Source: Streptomyces hygroscopicus subsp. hygroscopicus
GTDB lineage: Bacteria; Actinomycetota; Actinomycetes; Streptomycetales; Streptomycetaceae
Direction: 5' to 3'
Length of the DNA: 64,000 nucleotides
NCBI RefSeq assembly: GCF_030269125.1
Contig: NZ_BSSM01000004.1
Span: forward strand, 62,001-126,000
The position numbers were made by a program, and so were the translations under genes. This document shows, piece by piece, positions 51,831 to 60,608 of this stretch (position 1 is its first letter; each line of letters starts with the position of its first letter). The notes under the pieces are model-generated. The model was not told the origin of the DNA and did not search any database. It was given only the letters and a program-made list of their open reading frames with translations.

Positions 51831-52960
51831 CGCAGCGGCATCCGGATCCGTACGGTGACCCCGGCGTCGTCGTTCTCCACGACCTGCACGTCTCCTCCCA
51901 GTCGTTCCAACCGCTCGCGCACGGCGCCCAGCCCGATGCCGCCGACCGATGGCGTCAGGGAACCGGCGAGGCCCACGCCGTCGTCGGACACCACCGCGGT
52001 CAGCTCCCCGTCGGCCGCCATGAGGGTCACGACGACGGACGAGGCGCGGGCGTGCTTCTCGACGTTCAGCAGGGCCTCGCGTATCGCGCTGAGCAGGATA
52101 CGGAACCGGGAGGGGTCCGGCTCGGGCAGGGGGGTGAGGGTGATCGCGCGGGCGGTGACCCCGGTCCGTTCCTCGAACGCCGCGCAGTCGGCGGTCACGG
52201 TGGCGGACAGCGAACGGTCGGCGGGCAGGTCGCTGAGGGCGGCCAGCGACCGGCGCAGCGCCGTGGACGCCTCCGCGAGCCCCCGCTCGACCGTGCCGAG
52301 CCGCTCGGCCAGCTCCGGCGTGGTGCCACCGTCGGACCGCAGATCCCGCACCTGCGCGCCGACGGTGAAGAGCATCGCCCCCACCGAGTCGTGCAGCGCG
52401 ACGGCGATCCGGCGCCGCTCCGCGAGGGTGTCCGCCTCGCGCCGGGCGTCCGCCAGTTCGGCGACGGCGAGGGAGAGCGCCGTGGCGTCGGCTATCCGGG
52501 TGAGCGCGGCCGTGGCGCGGGTGCCGAAGTCCCCGGGATCGCGGTAGGCGGCGTAGACCATCCCCAGCACCTCGTCGCCGCGCTGGATCGGCACACCCAG
52601 CATGGCCCGGATGCCCTCGGCGTTGATCGGGTCGTCGAACTCGTGGGTGATGCTGCGGGAGCGCGCGTAGTCGTGGACGCGGCAGGGCCGGTTCGTGGCG
52701 AGCACCTTGCCGCCCAGGCCGAGCCCGGTGGGTACGACGAGATTGTGCAGTCCGGTGTGGTGGGTGCCGGCCCAGGACCGGACCACTGCGACGCCGGTGT
52801 CCTCCATCTCGCCGATCAGCGCGACATCGGCGCCGGTCAGCGCGCAGACCTGGCGCGCCGCCTCCCGCAGCGCGACCCTGCGGTCCAGCAGCGCGACCAG
52901 ATGGGAGGGTTCCCAGTCGACTCGGCCCTCACCGCGCGGCTCCCGCGTGTTCCTGCTCAT
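51827..52960 (-). CDS. GAF-domain sensor histidine kinase (HisKA_3)
   Basis: 377 residues, no membrane segment, so a cytoplasmic sensor. A GAF domain covers about 30-170 (CALTGADVALIGEMEDTGVAVVRS, LGLGGKVLATNRPCRV, GIRAMLGVPIQRGDEVLGMVY). HisKA_3 has ERRRIAVALHDSVGAMLF with phospho-acceptor H190; HATPase has REALLNVEKHA (N box) and DDGVGL, GGIGLGAVRERLERLGG. The layout matches DevS-type kinases with one GAF; whether it binds heme is not visible. It is divergent from the propionate operon, with the palindrome CTCCATATGGAG in the gap. Confidence 0.92.
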   Translation of the reverse strand: MSRNTREPRGEGRVDWEPSHLVALLDRRVALREAARQVCALTGADVALIGEMEDTGVAVVRSWAGTHHTGLHNLVVPTGLGLGGKVLATNRPCRVHDYARSRSITHEFDDPINAEGIRAMLGVPIQRGDEVLGMVYAAYRDPGDFGTRATAALTRIADATALSLAVAELADARREADTLAERRRIAVALHDSVGAMLFTVGAQVRDLRSDGGTTPELAERLGTVERGLAEASTALRRSLAALSDLPADRSLSATVTADCAAFEERTGVTARAITLTPLPEPDPSRFRILLSAIREALLNVEKHARASSVVVTLMAADGELTAVVSDDGVGLAGSLTPSVGGIGLGAVRERLERLGGDVQVVENDDAGVTVRIRMPLR

Positions 52961-53003
52961 GTGAACACTGTCGCACTCAGACTGGCGAAAATGCGAGGAG
53001 GGT

Positions 53004-53015
53004 CTCCATATGGAG
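53004..53015. promoter_or_regulatory. 12-bp palindrome upstream of the histidine kinase
   Basis: CTCCATATGGAG, perfect, 44 bp upstream of the kinase start and 159 bp upstream of the acyl-CoA synthetase start, in the 213-bp divergent gap. Candidate binding site of the LuxR-type regulator or of a local repressor. Confidence 0.5.
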
Positions 53016-53173
53016 GTGGTACGACCTGCGCCCCGGCCCGATGATGCCTGTCACCGGCCGAGGTACCCGGGTGCGACGCCGAGCCGCCGAGCATCCCGGA
53101 GGCGGCAGGTCGCGCTCCCTCCGCAGGACAGGCGGGCTGTCCACGCGTGCTACCCCGAGGAGTGACGACGCAC

Positions 53174-55054
53174 ATGGGCGTCTACAGCGAGCAGTACCAG
53201 CGCAGCATCACCGACCCAGAGGGCTTCTGGGGCGATGCCGCCACCGCGCTCACCTGGTACGAGGAACCGTCGCGCGTCCTGGACGACGCACGGGCACCCC
53301 TGTACCGGTGGTTCCCGGACGGAAGGATCAACACCTGTTTCAACGCCCTGGACCGGCATGTCGACGCGGGCCACGGCGACCGTACGGCGCTGATCTACGA
53401 CAGCCCCGTCACCGGCACCAAGGCGGAGTACACCTACGCCGAACTCCAGCAGCTCACCGCCCGTTTCGCGGGCGTGCTGCGGGGCCTCGGCGTCGGCCGG
53501 GGCGACCGCGTGGTCATCTACATGCCGATGGTGCCCGAGGCGGTCGTCGCCATGCTGGCCTGCGCGCGCCTCGGCGCGGTCCACTCCGTCGTCTTCGGCG
53601 GATTCGCGCCGCGGGAACTCGCCCTGCGCATCGACGACGCCCGCCCCAAGGTCGTGGTGTCCGCCTCCTGCGGCATCGAGGGCAGTCGCGTCATCCCCTA
53701 CAAGCCCCTGCTCGACCAGGCGCTGCTGCTGGCCCGGTACACGCCCGACATCAGTGTGATCCTCCAGCGCCCCGAGGTGCGGGCCGAGCTGTCCCTGCGC
53801 GACGTCGACTGGGACGAGGCGATGGCCTCCGCCGCGCCGGCCGAGTGCGAGCCGCTCGCCGCCACCGACCCGCTCTACGTCCTGTACACCTCGGGCACCA
53901 CGGGCCGCCCCAAGGGCGTGGTGCGCGACAACGGCGGGCACGCGGTCGCCCTGACCTGGAGCATGGCCAACGTCTACGACATCGGCCCCGGCGACGTCTG
54001 GTGGGCCGCCTCCGACGTGGGCTGGGTCGTCGGGCACTCGTACATCGTCTACGCCCCCCTCCTCGTCGGCGCCACGACCGTCCTCTACGAGGGCAAGCCG
54101 GTCGGCACCCCGGACGCGGGCGCCTTCTGGCGGGTCATCGCCGACCACCGCGTGAAGGCCCTGCTCACCGCCCCCACGGCGATGCGCGCGATCAAGAAGC
54201 TGGACCCGCACGCCGAGCTGCTGGCCGGGTACGACATGACGGGCTTCCGCTGCCTGTTCCTGGCGGGCGAACGCCTCGACCCGGACACCTACGACTGGGC
54301 CCGTACGACACTCGGCGTGCCCGTGATTGACAACTGGTGGCAGACCGAGACGGGCTGGCCGATCGCCGCGAACCCGCGGGGACTGGAGCCGATGGAGGTC
54401 AAGGCGGGCTCGCCCAGCGTGCCCATGCCGGGCTACGACCTGCGCATCCTCGACTTCGAGGGCAACGACCGCCCCGCGGGCGAGGAGGGCGCCATCGCCC
54501 TGCGGCTGCCCCTGCCGCCCGGCACGCTCACCACCCTGTGGGGCGACGACGACCGCTACGTGGAGTCGTACCTGTCCCGCTATCCTGGTTACTACCTCAC
54601 CGGTGACGGTGGATACCGCGACGAGGACGGCTACGTCTTCGTCATGGGCCGCATGGACGACGTGATCAACATCGCCGGGCATCGGCTGTCCACCGGCGCG
54701 ATGGAGGAGGTCGTCGCCTCCCACCCGGATGTCGCCGAGTGCGCGGTCATCGCGGCGTACGACGCGCTCAAGGGGCAGGTGCCGCGCGCCTTCGTGGTGC
54801 TCAAGGCGACCGCCACCTGCGACCCCGGCGGACTGGAGCAGGAGATCATCCGGTCGGTGCGCGACCGGATCGGCCCGATCGCCGCGCTCAAGGACGTCAC
54901 GGTGGTCGCGGCCCTGCCGAAGACCCGCTCCGGCAAGATCCTGCGCGCCTCCATGCGCTCGCTCGCCAACGGGGACGACGCTCCGGTGCCGGCCACCATC
55001 GACGACCCCGCCGTACTGGAATCACTGCGCCTCGTCCTGCGCAAGGAGAACTGA
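53174..55054 (+). CDS. prpE: Propionyl-CoA synthetase-like acyl-CoA ligase (PrpE family)
   Basis: 626 residues of the acetyl/propionyl-CoA synthetase clade. YTSGTTGRPKGVV is the AMP-binding P-loop, WWAASDVGWVVGHSYIVYAPLL and LLTAPTAMRAIKK follow, WWQTETGWPI is motif A5, and KTRSGKILRASMR holds the catalytic C-terminal Lys. The HSYIVYAPLLVGATTVLYEGKP stretch with GTPDAGAFWRVIADHRVKALLTAPTA is typical of PrpE rather than Acs. ATG 53174 with GAGGAG upstream. The stop overlaps the CoA-transferase start, so activation and transfer of short-chain acyl groups are coupled. Confidence 0.88.
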   Translation: MGVYSEQYQRSITDPEGFWGDAATALTWYEEPSRVLDDARAPLYRWFPDGRINTCFNALDRHVDAGHGDRTALIYDSPVTGTKAEYTYAELQQLTARFAGVLRGLGVGRGDRVVIYMPMVPEAVVAMLACARLGAVHSVVFGGFAPRELALRIDDARPKVVVSASCGIEGSRVIPYKPLLDQALLLARYTPDISVILQRPEVRAELSLRDVDWDEAMASAAPAECEPLAATDPLYVLYTSGTTGRPKGVVRDNGGHAVALTWSMANVYDIGPGDVWWAASDVGWVVGHSYIVYAPLLVGATTVLYEGKPVGTPDAGAFWRVIADHRVKALLTAPTAMRAIKKLDPHAELLAGYDMTGFRCLFLAGERLDPDTYDWARTTLGVPVIDNWWQTETGWPIAANPRGLEPMEVKAGSPSVPMPGYDLRILDFEGNDRPAGEEGAIALRLPLPPGTLTTLWGDDDRYVESYLSRYPGYYLTGDGGYRDEDGYVFVMGRMDDVINIAGHRLSTGAMEEVVASHPDVAECAVIAAYDALKGQVPRAFVVLKATATCDPGGLEQEIIRSVRDRIGPIAALKDVTVVAALPKTRSGKILRASMRSLANGDDAPVPATIDDPAVLESLRLVLRKEN

Positions 55055-56631
55055 TGCTGACCGAAGACCCGACCCGCGCGACCGCAGGGACGCCGAGTGC
55101 CGGCAGGCCGGCCGCGCACCCCGCCGCGTCCCGGATCCAGGACGCGCGGCTGGCCGGCCGGATCATGACCGCCGAGGAGGCCGCCGCGCTGATCCCGGCC
55201 GGCGCGACGGTCGGCATGAGCGGCTTCACCGGCGCGGGCTACCCCAAGGCGGTGCCCCAGGCCCTCGCCGACCGCATCGCCGCAGCGAGCGCGCGCGGCG
55301 AGCGGATGCGGGTCAACGTGTGGACGGGCGCTTCCACCGCCCCCGAACTCGACGGCGTGCTCGCCGAGGCCGAGGGCATCGAACTGCGCCTGCCCTACCA
55401 GTCGGACCCCACCACCCGCCGGGAGATCAACGAGGGGCGGATGGAATACCTCGACATGCACCTCTCGCATGTCGCCCAGACGGTCTGGCAGGGCTTCCTC
55501 GGCCCGCTGGACATCGCCGTCGTCGAGGTCAGCGGCATCACCGAGGACGGCCGGCTCATCCCGTCCTCCTCGGTGGGCAACAACAAGACCTGGATCGAGC
55601 GCGCGGACGCCGTGATCCTGGAGGTCAACTCCCGCCAGCCGGCCGAGCTGGAGGGCATGCACGACATCTACTACGGCACCGCCCTGCCCCCGCACCGCAC
55701 GCCCGTCCCCATCATCCGGCCCACCGACCGCATCGGCGTCCCGTACCTGCGGTGCCCCACCGAGAAGATCATCGCGGTGGTACCGACCGACGCCCCCGAC
55801 CGCAACACCCCCTTCTCCGCGCCGGACGACACCTCCCGGCGGATCGCCGAGCACGTCCTCGACTTCCTCGCCCACGAGGTCGCGCGGGGCCGCCTCCCGG
55901 AGAACCTGCTTCCGCTGCAGTCGGGCGTGGGCAACGTCGCCAACGCCGTGCTCGCCGGGCTCGGCGAGGGGCCGTTCGAGAACCTCACCGCCTATACCGA
56001 GGTCATCCAGGACGGCATGCTGCACCTGATCGACACCGGCAAACTGGTCGGCGTCTCGGCCACCGCCTTCTCGCTGAGCCCGGAGGCGGCCGAGCGGTTC
56101 AACGCCCGTGCGGGGGAGTACCGCGACAAGATCGTGCTGCGCCCCCAGGAGATCAGCAACCACCCCGAGGTCGTGCGCAGGCTCGGCTGCCTGGCCATGA
56201 ACGGCATGATCGAGGCCGACATCTACGGCAACATCAACTCCACCCATGTCATGGGCAGCCGCGTCCAGAACGGCATCGGCGGCTCCGGCGACTTCGCCCG
56301 CAACGGTCTGATCTCCTTCTTCCTCAGCCCCTCGCGAGCCAAGCAGGGCGCGATCTCCGCCATCGTGCCCATGGTGTCCCACGTCGACCACACCGAACAC
56401 GACGTGGACGTCATCGTCACCGAACAGGGCCTCGCCGACCTGCGCGGTCTGTCGCCCAAGCAGCGTGCCCGCCGCGTCATCGACCACTGCGCCCACCCCG
56501 ATTACCGCCCCGCCCTCCAGGACTATTACGACCGCGCCCTCCACTCCTCCTACGGGCGGCACACCCCGCACCTGCTGGAGGAAGCCCTGTCCTGGCACAC
56601 GCGGTTCATCCAGACCGGTTCGATGCTCTGA
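55054..56631 (+). CDS. Acetyl-CoA hydrolase / succinate:acyl-CoA transferase (class I)
   Basis: 525 residues of the Ach1/ScpC/SucCoA family. MTAEEAAALIPAGATVGMSGFTGAGYPKAVP is the N-terminal signature; AYTEVIQDGML includes the catalytic glutamate that forms the glutamyl-CoA ester; NGMIEADIYGNINSTHVMGSRVQNGIGGSGDFARN and IVTEQGLADLRGLSP are further family blocks. It moves CoA between acetate, propionate and succinate, which fits with PrpE for propionate or acetate handling. The first 30 residues are unconserved. No terminator is obvious before the MntP-like leader. Confidence 0.9.
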   Translation: MLTEDPTRATAGTPSAGRPAAHPAASRIQDARLAGRIMTAEEAAALIPAGATVGMSGFTGAGYPKAVPQALADRIAAASARGERMRVNVWTGASTAPELDGVLAEAEGIELRLPYQSDPTTRREINEGRMEYLDMHLSHVAQTVWQGFLGPLDIAVVEVSGITEDGRLIPSSSVGNNKTWIERADAVILEVNSRQPAELEGMHDIYYGTALPPHRTPVPIIRPTDRIGVPYLRCPTEKIIAVVPTDAPDRNTPFSAPDDTSRRIAEHVLDFLAHEVARGRLPENLLPLQSGVGNVANAVLAGLGEGPFENLTAYTEVIQDGMLHLIDTGKLVGVSATAFSLSPEAAERFNARAGEYRDKIVLRPQEISNHPEVVRRLGCLAMNGMIEADIYGNINSTHVMGSRVQNGIGGSGDFARNGLISFFLSPSRAKQGAISAIVPMVSHVDHTEHDVDVIVTEQGLADLRGLSPKQRARRVIDHCAHPDYRPALQDYYDRALHSSYGRHTPHLLEEALSWHTRFIQTGSML

Positions 56632-56695
56632 ACAACGTGACCGGACGACCTTCCAAAAGCGAACGGTAATCACAGAATTCGCTGAGTGAATATTG

Positions 56696-56738
56696 CTCGG
56701 GAACCGGCCCGTCGGGTTTATCCGACGGGCCGCCCGAG
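56696..56738 (+). promoter_or_regulatory. Strong leader hairpin covering the ribosome site of the MntP-like gene
   Basis: CGGCCCGTCGG pairs with CCGACGGGCCG around a 6-nt GTTTAT loop. After a 3-nt bulge an outer CTCGGG/CCCGAG stem closes the structure. The 3' arm contains the likely ribosome site CCGAGAT, 6-9 nt before the ATG, so folding would hide it. It could also serve as terminator of the preceding gene. No yybP-ykoY riboswitch consensus is seen. Confidence 0.6.
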
Positions 56739-56743
56739 ATATC

Positions 56744-57292
56744 ATGTCGTGCATGATCTGGGAAATGCTGGGCCTGGGTTTCGTACTCAGTCTCGACAAT
56801 TTCCGGGTATCGATCGTGCTCGGCACCGTCCCCTTCGGACTGAGACGCGCGGCGCAGGTCGCGGGGACCTTCGGACTGTGGGACGCGGTCATGCCCCTGA
56901 TCGGGCTGCTGGTCGGCCACGAGATCGGCGAGGCCATCGAGGGCTACGCCGACGTGGTGGGCGCGGCGGCGCTCGGCGGGTACGGCCTCTACCTCGTCGT
57001 CTCGTCCCTGCGCCACCCCGAGCCGGACGAACTCGACCACCCCTGGGCGCTGTTCGGCATCCCGCTGACGCTGAGCCTGGACAACCTGATCGCCGGGGCG
57101 AGCCTCGGTATCCTCGGGCTCTCGCCCTGGCTGTCGGCCGCCGTCTTCGGCGTCATCACGGCCGGGATGTCCCTGCTCGGTCTGCGCCTCGGCCGCGCCG
57201 CGGCGCGCCTCGTCCGCATCCGCTCGGACCTGCTCAGCGGCGTCACCCTGATCATCGCCGCGGCGGCGCTGCCGCTCGTGTTCGGCGGCTAA
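56744..57292 (+). CDS. MntP-like manganese efflux / small cation exporter
   Basis: 182 residues, six hydrophobic segments in two repeated halves: LGLGFVLSLDNFRVSIVLG and FGIPLTLSLDNLIAGASLG, where the SLDN Asp residues correspond to the metal-binding Asp of the MntP/CadD-like superfamily (MntP has SMDAF...S). Export of Mn2+ or another divalent cation at the membrane is likely. ATG 56744 was chosen for its GAG ribosome site; ATG 56753 is an alternative. Its 3' end overlaps the convergent pqqE by 4 bp. Confidence 0.78.
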   Translation: MSCMIWEMLGLGFVLSLDNFRVSIVLGTVPFGLRRAAQVAGTFGLWDAVMPLIGLLVGHEIGEAIEGYADVVGAAALGGYGLYLVVSSLRHPEPDELDHPWALFGIPLTLSLDNLIAGASLGILGLSPWLSAAVFGVITAGMSLLGLRLGRAAARLVRIRSDLLSGVTLIIAAAALPLVFGG

Positions 57293-58425
57293 CCCACGCG
57301 TGTGTTCGGCGGTCGGCCCGCCTGCCCGGCCGGTCGGCGCACCTGGTGCGGGCGCGGGACCAGCGGGGGACGACCCTTCCCCGACGGGGAGTTGGCGGCC
57401 TCGACCGCCCGGGTGACCAGCTCGTGGTCGGGCGACAGATGGCAGACCGGGTCGGTGCGCGCCGCGTCGCCGGTGAGCTGGAACGCCTGGCAGCGGCACC
57501 CGCCGAAGTCCACCTCCCGCCGGGGACAGCCGCGGCAGGGCTCCGGCATCCAGTCGGTCCCCCGGAACGCGTTCATCACCGGCGCGTCGGTCCAGATCCG
57601 CTCCAGCGAGTCCTCGCGCACACTGGCCCGCGGCAACGGCAGCGACTGGGCGGCCGGACACGGAAGGACGTCGCCGTTCGGCGTGACGGTCAGCTGCCGC
57701 GATGCCCAACCGCCCATGCAGGGCTTCGGATAGCGGCTGTAGTAGTCCGGGATGACGTAGATGATGGCCATCCGGTCCCGCAGCCGCTCGCTCGCGGCCC
57801 GTACGACACCCTCCGCCGCCTCCAGCTGCGACCGGCTCGGCAGCAGCGCGGCGCGGTTGCGCCAGGCCCAGCCGTAGTACTGGGTGTTGGCCAGCTCCAC
57901 CCGGTCCGCGCCCACCTCCTCGGCCAGCGCGAGCACCTCGGCGACACGGTCGATGTTGTACCGGTGCAGCACCACGTTCATGGTCAGGGGCCAGCCCAGC
58001 TCCTTCACCACGCCCATCGCCTCGACCTTGCGCCGGAAGGAGGGCACCCCGGCGATCCGGTCGGACATCGCCGGCTCGTCGGCCTGGATGCTGACCTGCA
58101 CGTGGTCCAGGCCCGCCGCCCGCAGCTCCTTTGCCCTCGTCCCCGAGAACCCCAGGGCGCTGGTGATCAGGTTGGTGTAGAGGCCCAGGTCATGGGCGTG
58201 TGCCACGATCGCCACCAGGTCGCGTCGCAGCAGCGGTTCCCCGCCGGACAGATGGCACTGCAACACCCCCAGACCACCGGCCTCCGTCAGGACCCGCAGC
58301 CACTCCTCGGTGGTCAGCTCGTCGCCGTAGTCCGCCAGGTTCAGCGGGTTCGAGCAGTACGGGCAGGCCAGCGGGCAGCGGTACGTCAGCTCCGCGAGCA
58401 GACCGAAGGGGCTATCCATCGCCAT
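57289..58425 (-). CDS. pqqE: PqqE, radical SAM enzyme of PQQ biosynthesis
   Basis: 378 residues. ELTYRCPLACPYCSNP has C17, C21 and C24 for the SAM cluster; QCHLSGGEPLLRRDL follows. The C-terminal SPASM region (KPCMGGWASRQLTVTPNGDVLPCPAA ... EPCRGCPRREVDFGGCRCQAF) binds two auxiliary clusters. It joins Glu21 and Tyr25 of PqqA by a C-C bond, with PqqD as chaperone. ATG 58425 has GAGGGAG upstream and overlaps the pqqD end by 14 bp. The tail after HELVTRA is a Pro/Arg-rich extension. Confidence 0.95.
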   Translation of the reverse strand: MAMDSPFGLLAELTYRCPLACPYCSNPLNLADYGDELTTEEWLRVLTEAGGLGVLQCHLSGGEPLLRRDLVAIVAHAHDLGLYTNLITSALGFSGTRAKELRAAGLDHVQVSIQADEPAMSDRIAGVPSFRRKVEAMGVVKELGWPLTMNVVLHRYNIDRVAEVLALAEEVGADRVELANTQYYGWAWRNRAALLPSRSQLEAAEGVVRAASERLRDRMAIIYVIPDYYSRYPKPCMGGWASRQLTVTPNGDVLPCPAAQSLPLPRASVREDSLERIWTDAPVMNAFRGTDWMPEPCRGCPRREVDFGGCRCQAFQLTGDAARTDPVCHLSPDHELVTRAVEAANSPSGKGRPPLVPRPHQVRRPAGQAGRPPNTRVG

Positions 58426-58756
58426 CGCCCGCTCCCTCGCCGCGGCGTCCGCCCAGCTCCACATAGCGCCGGGCGACGAGCCGCGACAGGAAAAGCCGCA
58501 CCTCGGCGTCGGGAACGCGCTGGTAGCGCCCGCTCAGCTCGCTCACGATCTCGGTGACGGTGCGCCGGCCGTCGCACAGGTCGAGGACGGCCGCGCCGCT
58601 GTCGTTCAGCACCACCACCGCCTCGGGGTGCAGCAGGATCCGGCGCTGCCTGGTGCGGTCGAAGCCCAGCCGGGCATGGCGCGCCAGCCGGGGCCGGTCC
58701 GAGCCGGTCACCGCGACGGTGCTCGTCCGGTGCGTTCCGGTGGGGGTCGCGTCCAT
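58412..58756 (-). CDS. pqqD: PqqD, peptide chaperone of PQQ biosynthesis
   Basis: 114 residues. DRPRLARHARLGFDRTRQRRILLHPEAVVVLNDSGAAVLDLCDGRRTVTEIVSEL is the PqqD winged-helix fold that binds PqqA and docks it on PqqE. It is longer than the common 90 residues because of an N-terminal Thr-rich extension and a Gly/Asp tail. ATG 58756; it follows pqqC by 5 bp. Confidence 0.93.
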   Translation of the reverse strand: MDATPTGTHRTSTVAVTGSDRPRLARHARLGFDRTRQRRILLHPEAVVVLNDSGAAVLDLCDGRRTVTEIVSELSGRYQRVPDAEVRLFLSRLVARRYVELGGRRGEGAGDGDG

Positions 58757-58761
58757 GATCG

Positions 58762-59460
58762 TCACTCCGGATAGGCATGGTCGACGGCGTCCATCAGGCT
58801 CCACAGGACGTCGCACTTGAACGACAGCGCGTCCACGGCGCGCGCCCGCGACTCCGCGCTCACGCAGTGCGCGGTGACGACCTCCAGGGCGTGCTCGCAG
58901 TCCCGCGGGGCCTGTTCGAGACGGGCCCGGAAGTAGGCGAGGCCCTCGCGGGCGATCCACGGGTACCACCGCTCGAACGCGGCCAGCCGCGCGGCCATCA
59001 GGTCGGGTGCGAACATCTCGGTCAGCGAGGACGCCACCGCCTCCACCCACGGCCGGGTCCGGGCGAAGTTCACGTACGCGTCCACGGCGAACCGCACCCC
59101 CGGCACCAGATGCCGGTGGTCCAGGATCTCCTCGCGGCTCAGCCCGGCGGCCTCGCCGAGGCGCAGCCACGCCTCGATGCCGCCCTCCCCGGCGGCGGTG
59201 CCGTCATGGTCGAGGATCCGCCGGACCCAGCGGCGGCGGACCTCCAGGTCGGGGCAGTTGGACAGGATCGCGGCGTCCTTGCGGGGGATGTTCTCCTGGT
59301 AGTAGAAGCGGTTCGCGATCCAGCCCCGGACCTGTTCGCCGCTCAGCCGGCCGGCGTTCATCCGCACATGGAACGGGTGCTGGTCGTGGTACCGCCGTGA
59401 GTGGGCCCGCAGCGCCTCCACGAAACCGTCCGCGCTCGTCGCCGTGGCCGTCGTCGTCAC
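58762..59460 (-). CDS. pqqC: PqqC, pyrroloquinoline-quinone synthase
   Basis: 232 residues with the heme-oxygenase-like fold: FVEALRAHSRRYHDQHPFHVRMNAGRLSGEQVRGWIANRFYYQENIPRKDAAILSN near the N-terminus, RILDHDG, GLSREEILDHRHLVPGVRFAVDAYVNFAR and CEHALEVVTAHC toward the C-terminus. It performs the final ring closure and O2-dependent oxidation to PQQ. The GTG start at 59460 lies 4 bp after the pqqB stop; a 12-residue upstream extension is unlikely. Confidence 0.95.
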   Translation of the reverse strand: MTTTATATSADGFVEALRAHSRRYHDQHPFHVRMNAGRLSGEQVRGWIANRFYYQENIPRKDAAILSNCPDLEVRRRWVRRILDHDGTAAGEGGIEAWLRLGEAAGLSREEILDHRHLVPGVRFAVDAYVNFARTRPWVEAVASSLTEMFAPDLMAARLAAFERWYPWIAREGLAYFRARLEQAPRDCEHALEVVTAHCVSAESRARAVDALSFKCDVLWSLMDAVDHAYPE

Positions 59461-59464
59461 GGCA

Positions 59465-60352
59465 CTACACCTGGATCTCGAGGCCGTCCATGGCAACCTC
59501 CATGCCGTACTCCTCCACGGTACGCCGCTCGGGCGTGCCCTCCAGGAGGACCGGATTGGTGTTGTTCATGTGCACGAAGACCGTCCGCCGCACGCCCAGC
59601 GACGCGAGCTGCGCCAGGCTGCCGTCCGGTCCGTCGAGGGGCAGGTGGCCCATCTCCCGGGACGTCTTGCGCGCCAGGCCCAGCCGCACCAGTTCGTCGT
59701 CGCGCCAGCACGTCCCGTCGACCAGCAGGCACGGGCAGCCCTCGATCTCCCTGCGCAGCGCCCGGGTCAGCGCCTGCACGGCGGGCACGTACACCAATGT
59801 CCCGCCGGTGCGCTCGTCGGTCAGCCGGTACCCCACGACGCGGTCGGGCTCCGGCCCGCCGCCGAACCGGGGCTGCTTGGTGGTGGGCACGTCGAACGCC
59901 CGGCACGACAGGCCGTCCGCCAGCGGGAACTCCGTGCCGGGGATCACCGAGCGCCACTCCACCGGGCAGTAGTGCTCCAGCGTGCGCAGGATCCCCGAGC
60001 CGTCCCACAGGGTCTTGTGCACCGCGGGGGTGGCGTACAGCAGCAGGGTGCGGGCCTCGCGCAACATCAGCAGGCCCAGGGTGTGGTCCAGCTCCGCGTC
60101 GGTGAGCAGCACCGCCTCCAGCGGCGTCGTACGGTCCTCGCGCGGCCGCAGTCCGGGGAAGCCCTCGATCTGGGTGCGGACGTCCGGGGAGGCGTTGACG
60201 AGGAACCACCGGTGGCCGTCGGCGCTGACCGCCACCGACGACTGGGTGCGCGGGACACCGGACCCCGAGCGGACCGCGGCGCACACCGGGCAGCCGCAGT
60301 TCCACTGCGGGGACCCGCCGCCCGCCGCCGAGCCCAGCACGCGCAGCAACAC
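59465..60352 (-). CDS. pqqB: PqqB, metallo-beta-lactamase-fold protein of PQQ biosynthesis
   Basis: 295 residues beginning LLRVLGSAAGGGSPQWNCGCPVC, the PqqB hallmark with structural zinc Cys residues. LLTDAELDHTLGLLMLRE replaces the HxHxDH metallo-hydrolase motif with TDAELDH, as normal in PqqB. VFVHMNNTNPVLL follows. It hydroxylates the diTyr-like intermediate. GTG 60352 has GGAGGTGC upstream; GTG 60361 is the alternative. Confidence 0.93.
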   Translation of the reverse strand: MLLRVLGSAAGGGSPQWNCGCPVCAAVRSGSGVPRTQSSVAVSADGHRWFLVNASPDVRTQIEGFPGLRPREDRTTPLEAVLLTDAELDHTLGLLMLREARTLLLYATPAVHKTLWDGSGILRTLEHYCPVEWRSVIPGTEFPLADGLSCRAFDVPTTKQPRFGGGPEPDRVVGYRLTDERTGGTLVYVPAVQALTRALRREIEGCPCLLVDGTCWRDDELVRLGLARKTSREMGHLPLDGPDGSLAQLASLGVRRTVFVHMNNTNPVLLEGTPERRTVEEYGMEVAMDGLEIQV

Positions 60353-60468
60353 GACTCGCACCTCCGTTCGCCGTTCGCCGTTCGCCCCGAGCATGTCCGA
60401 GGGTCCGAGCGCCGGGTGGCGCCGGATCGGCTTCCGGCGCCACCCCGACGGACCGCTCCTCACGTCGG

Positions 60469-60564
60469 CTACTCCTCCAGTCGGGCGAGGTACATGGTCA
60501 CCTCGGCCGCGACCACGATCTCGTCGAACTCCGGTGTCTCCCACACGGCGAGCTCGCACTCCAT
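60469..60564 (-). CDS. pqqA: PqqA, PQQ precursor peptide
   Basis: 31 residues: MECELAVWETPEFDEIVVAA then EVTMYLARLEE. E21-x3-Y25 is the pair cross-linked by PqqE. GGAGG precedes ATG 60564. It lies 44 bp after the dehydrogenase stop and 116 bp before pqqB, so more transcript processing or a stem between them is possible. Confidence 0.95.
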   Translation of the reverse strand: MECELAVWETPEFDEIVVAAEVTMYLARLEE

Positions 60565-60608
60565 GGATCCACCTCCTCTCTGCCATCGCGGCAGGCTCCG
60601 GTCACGCG

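Noticed and set aside
56632..56743. yybP-ykoY manganese riboswitch in front of the MntP-like gene
   Set aside because: The conserved purine-rich core of that riboswitch is not visible; only a simple hairpin is present.
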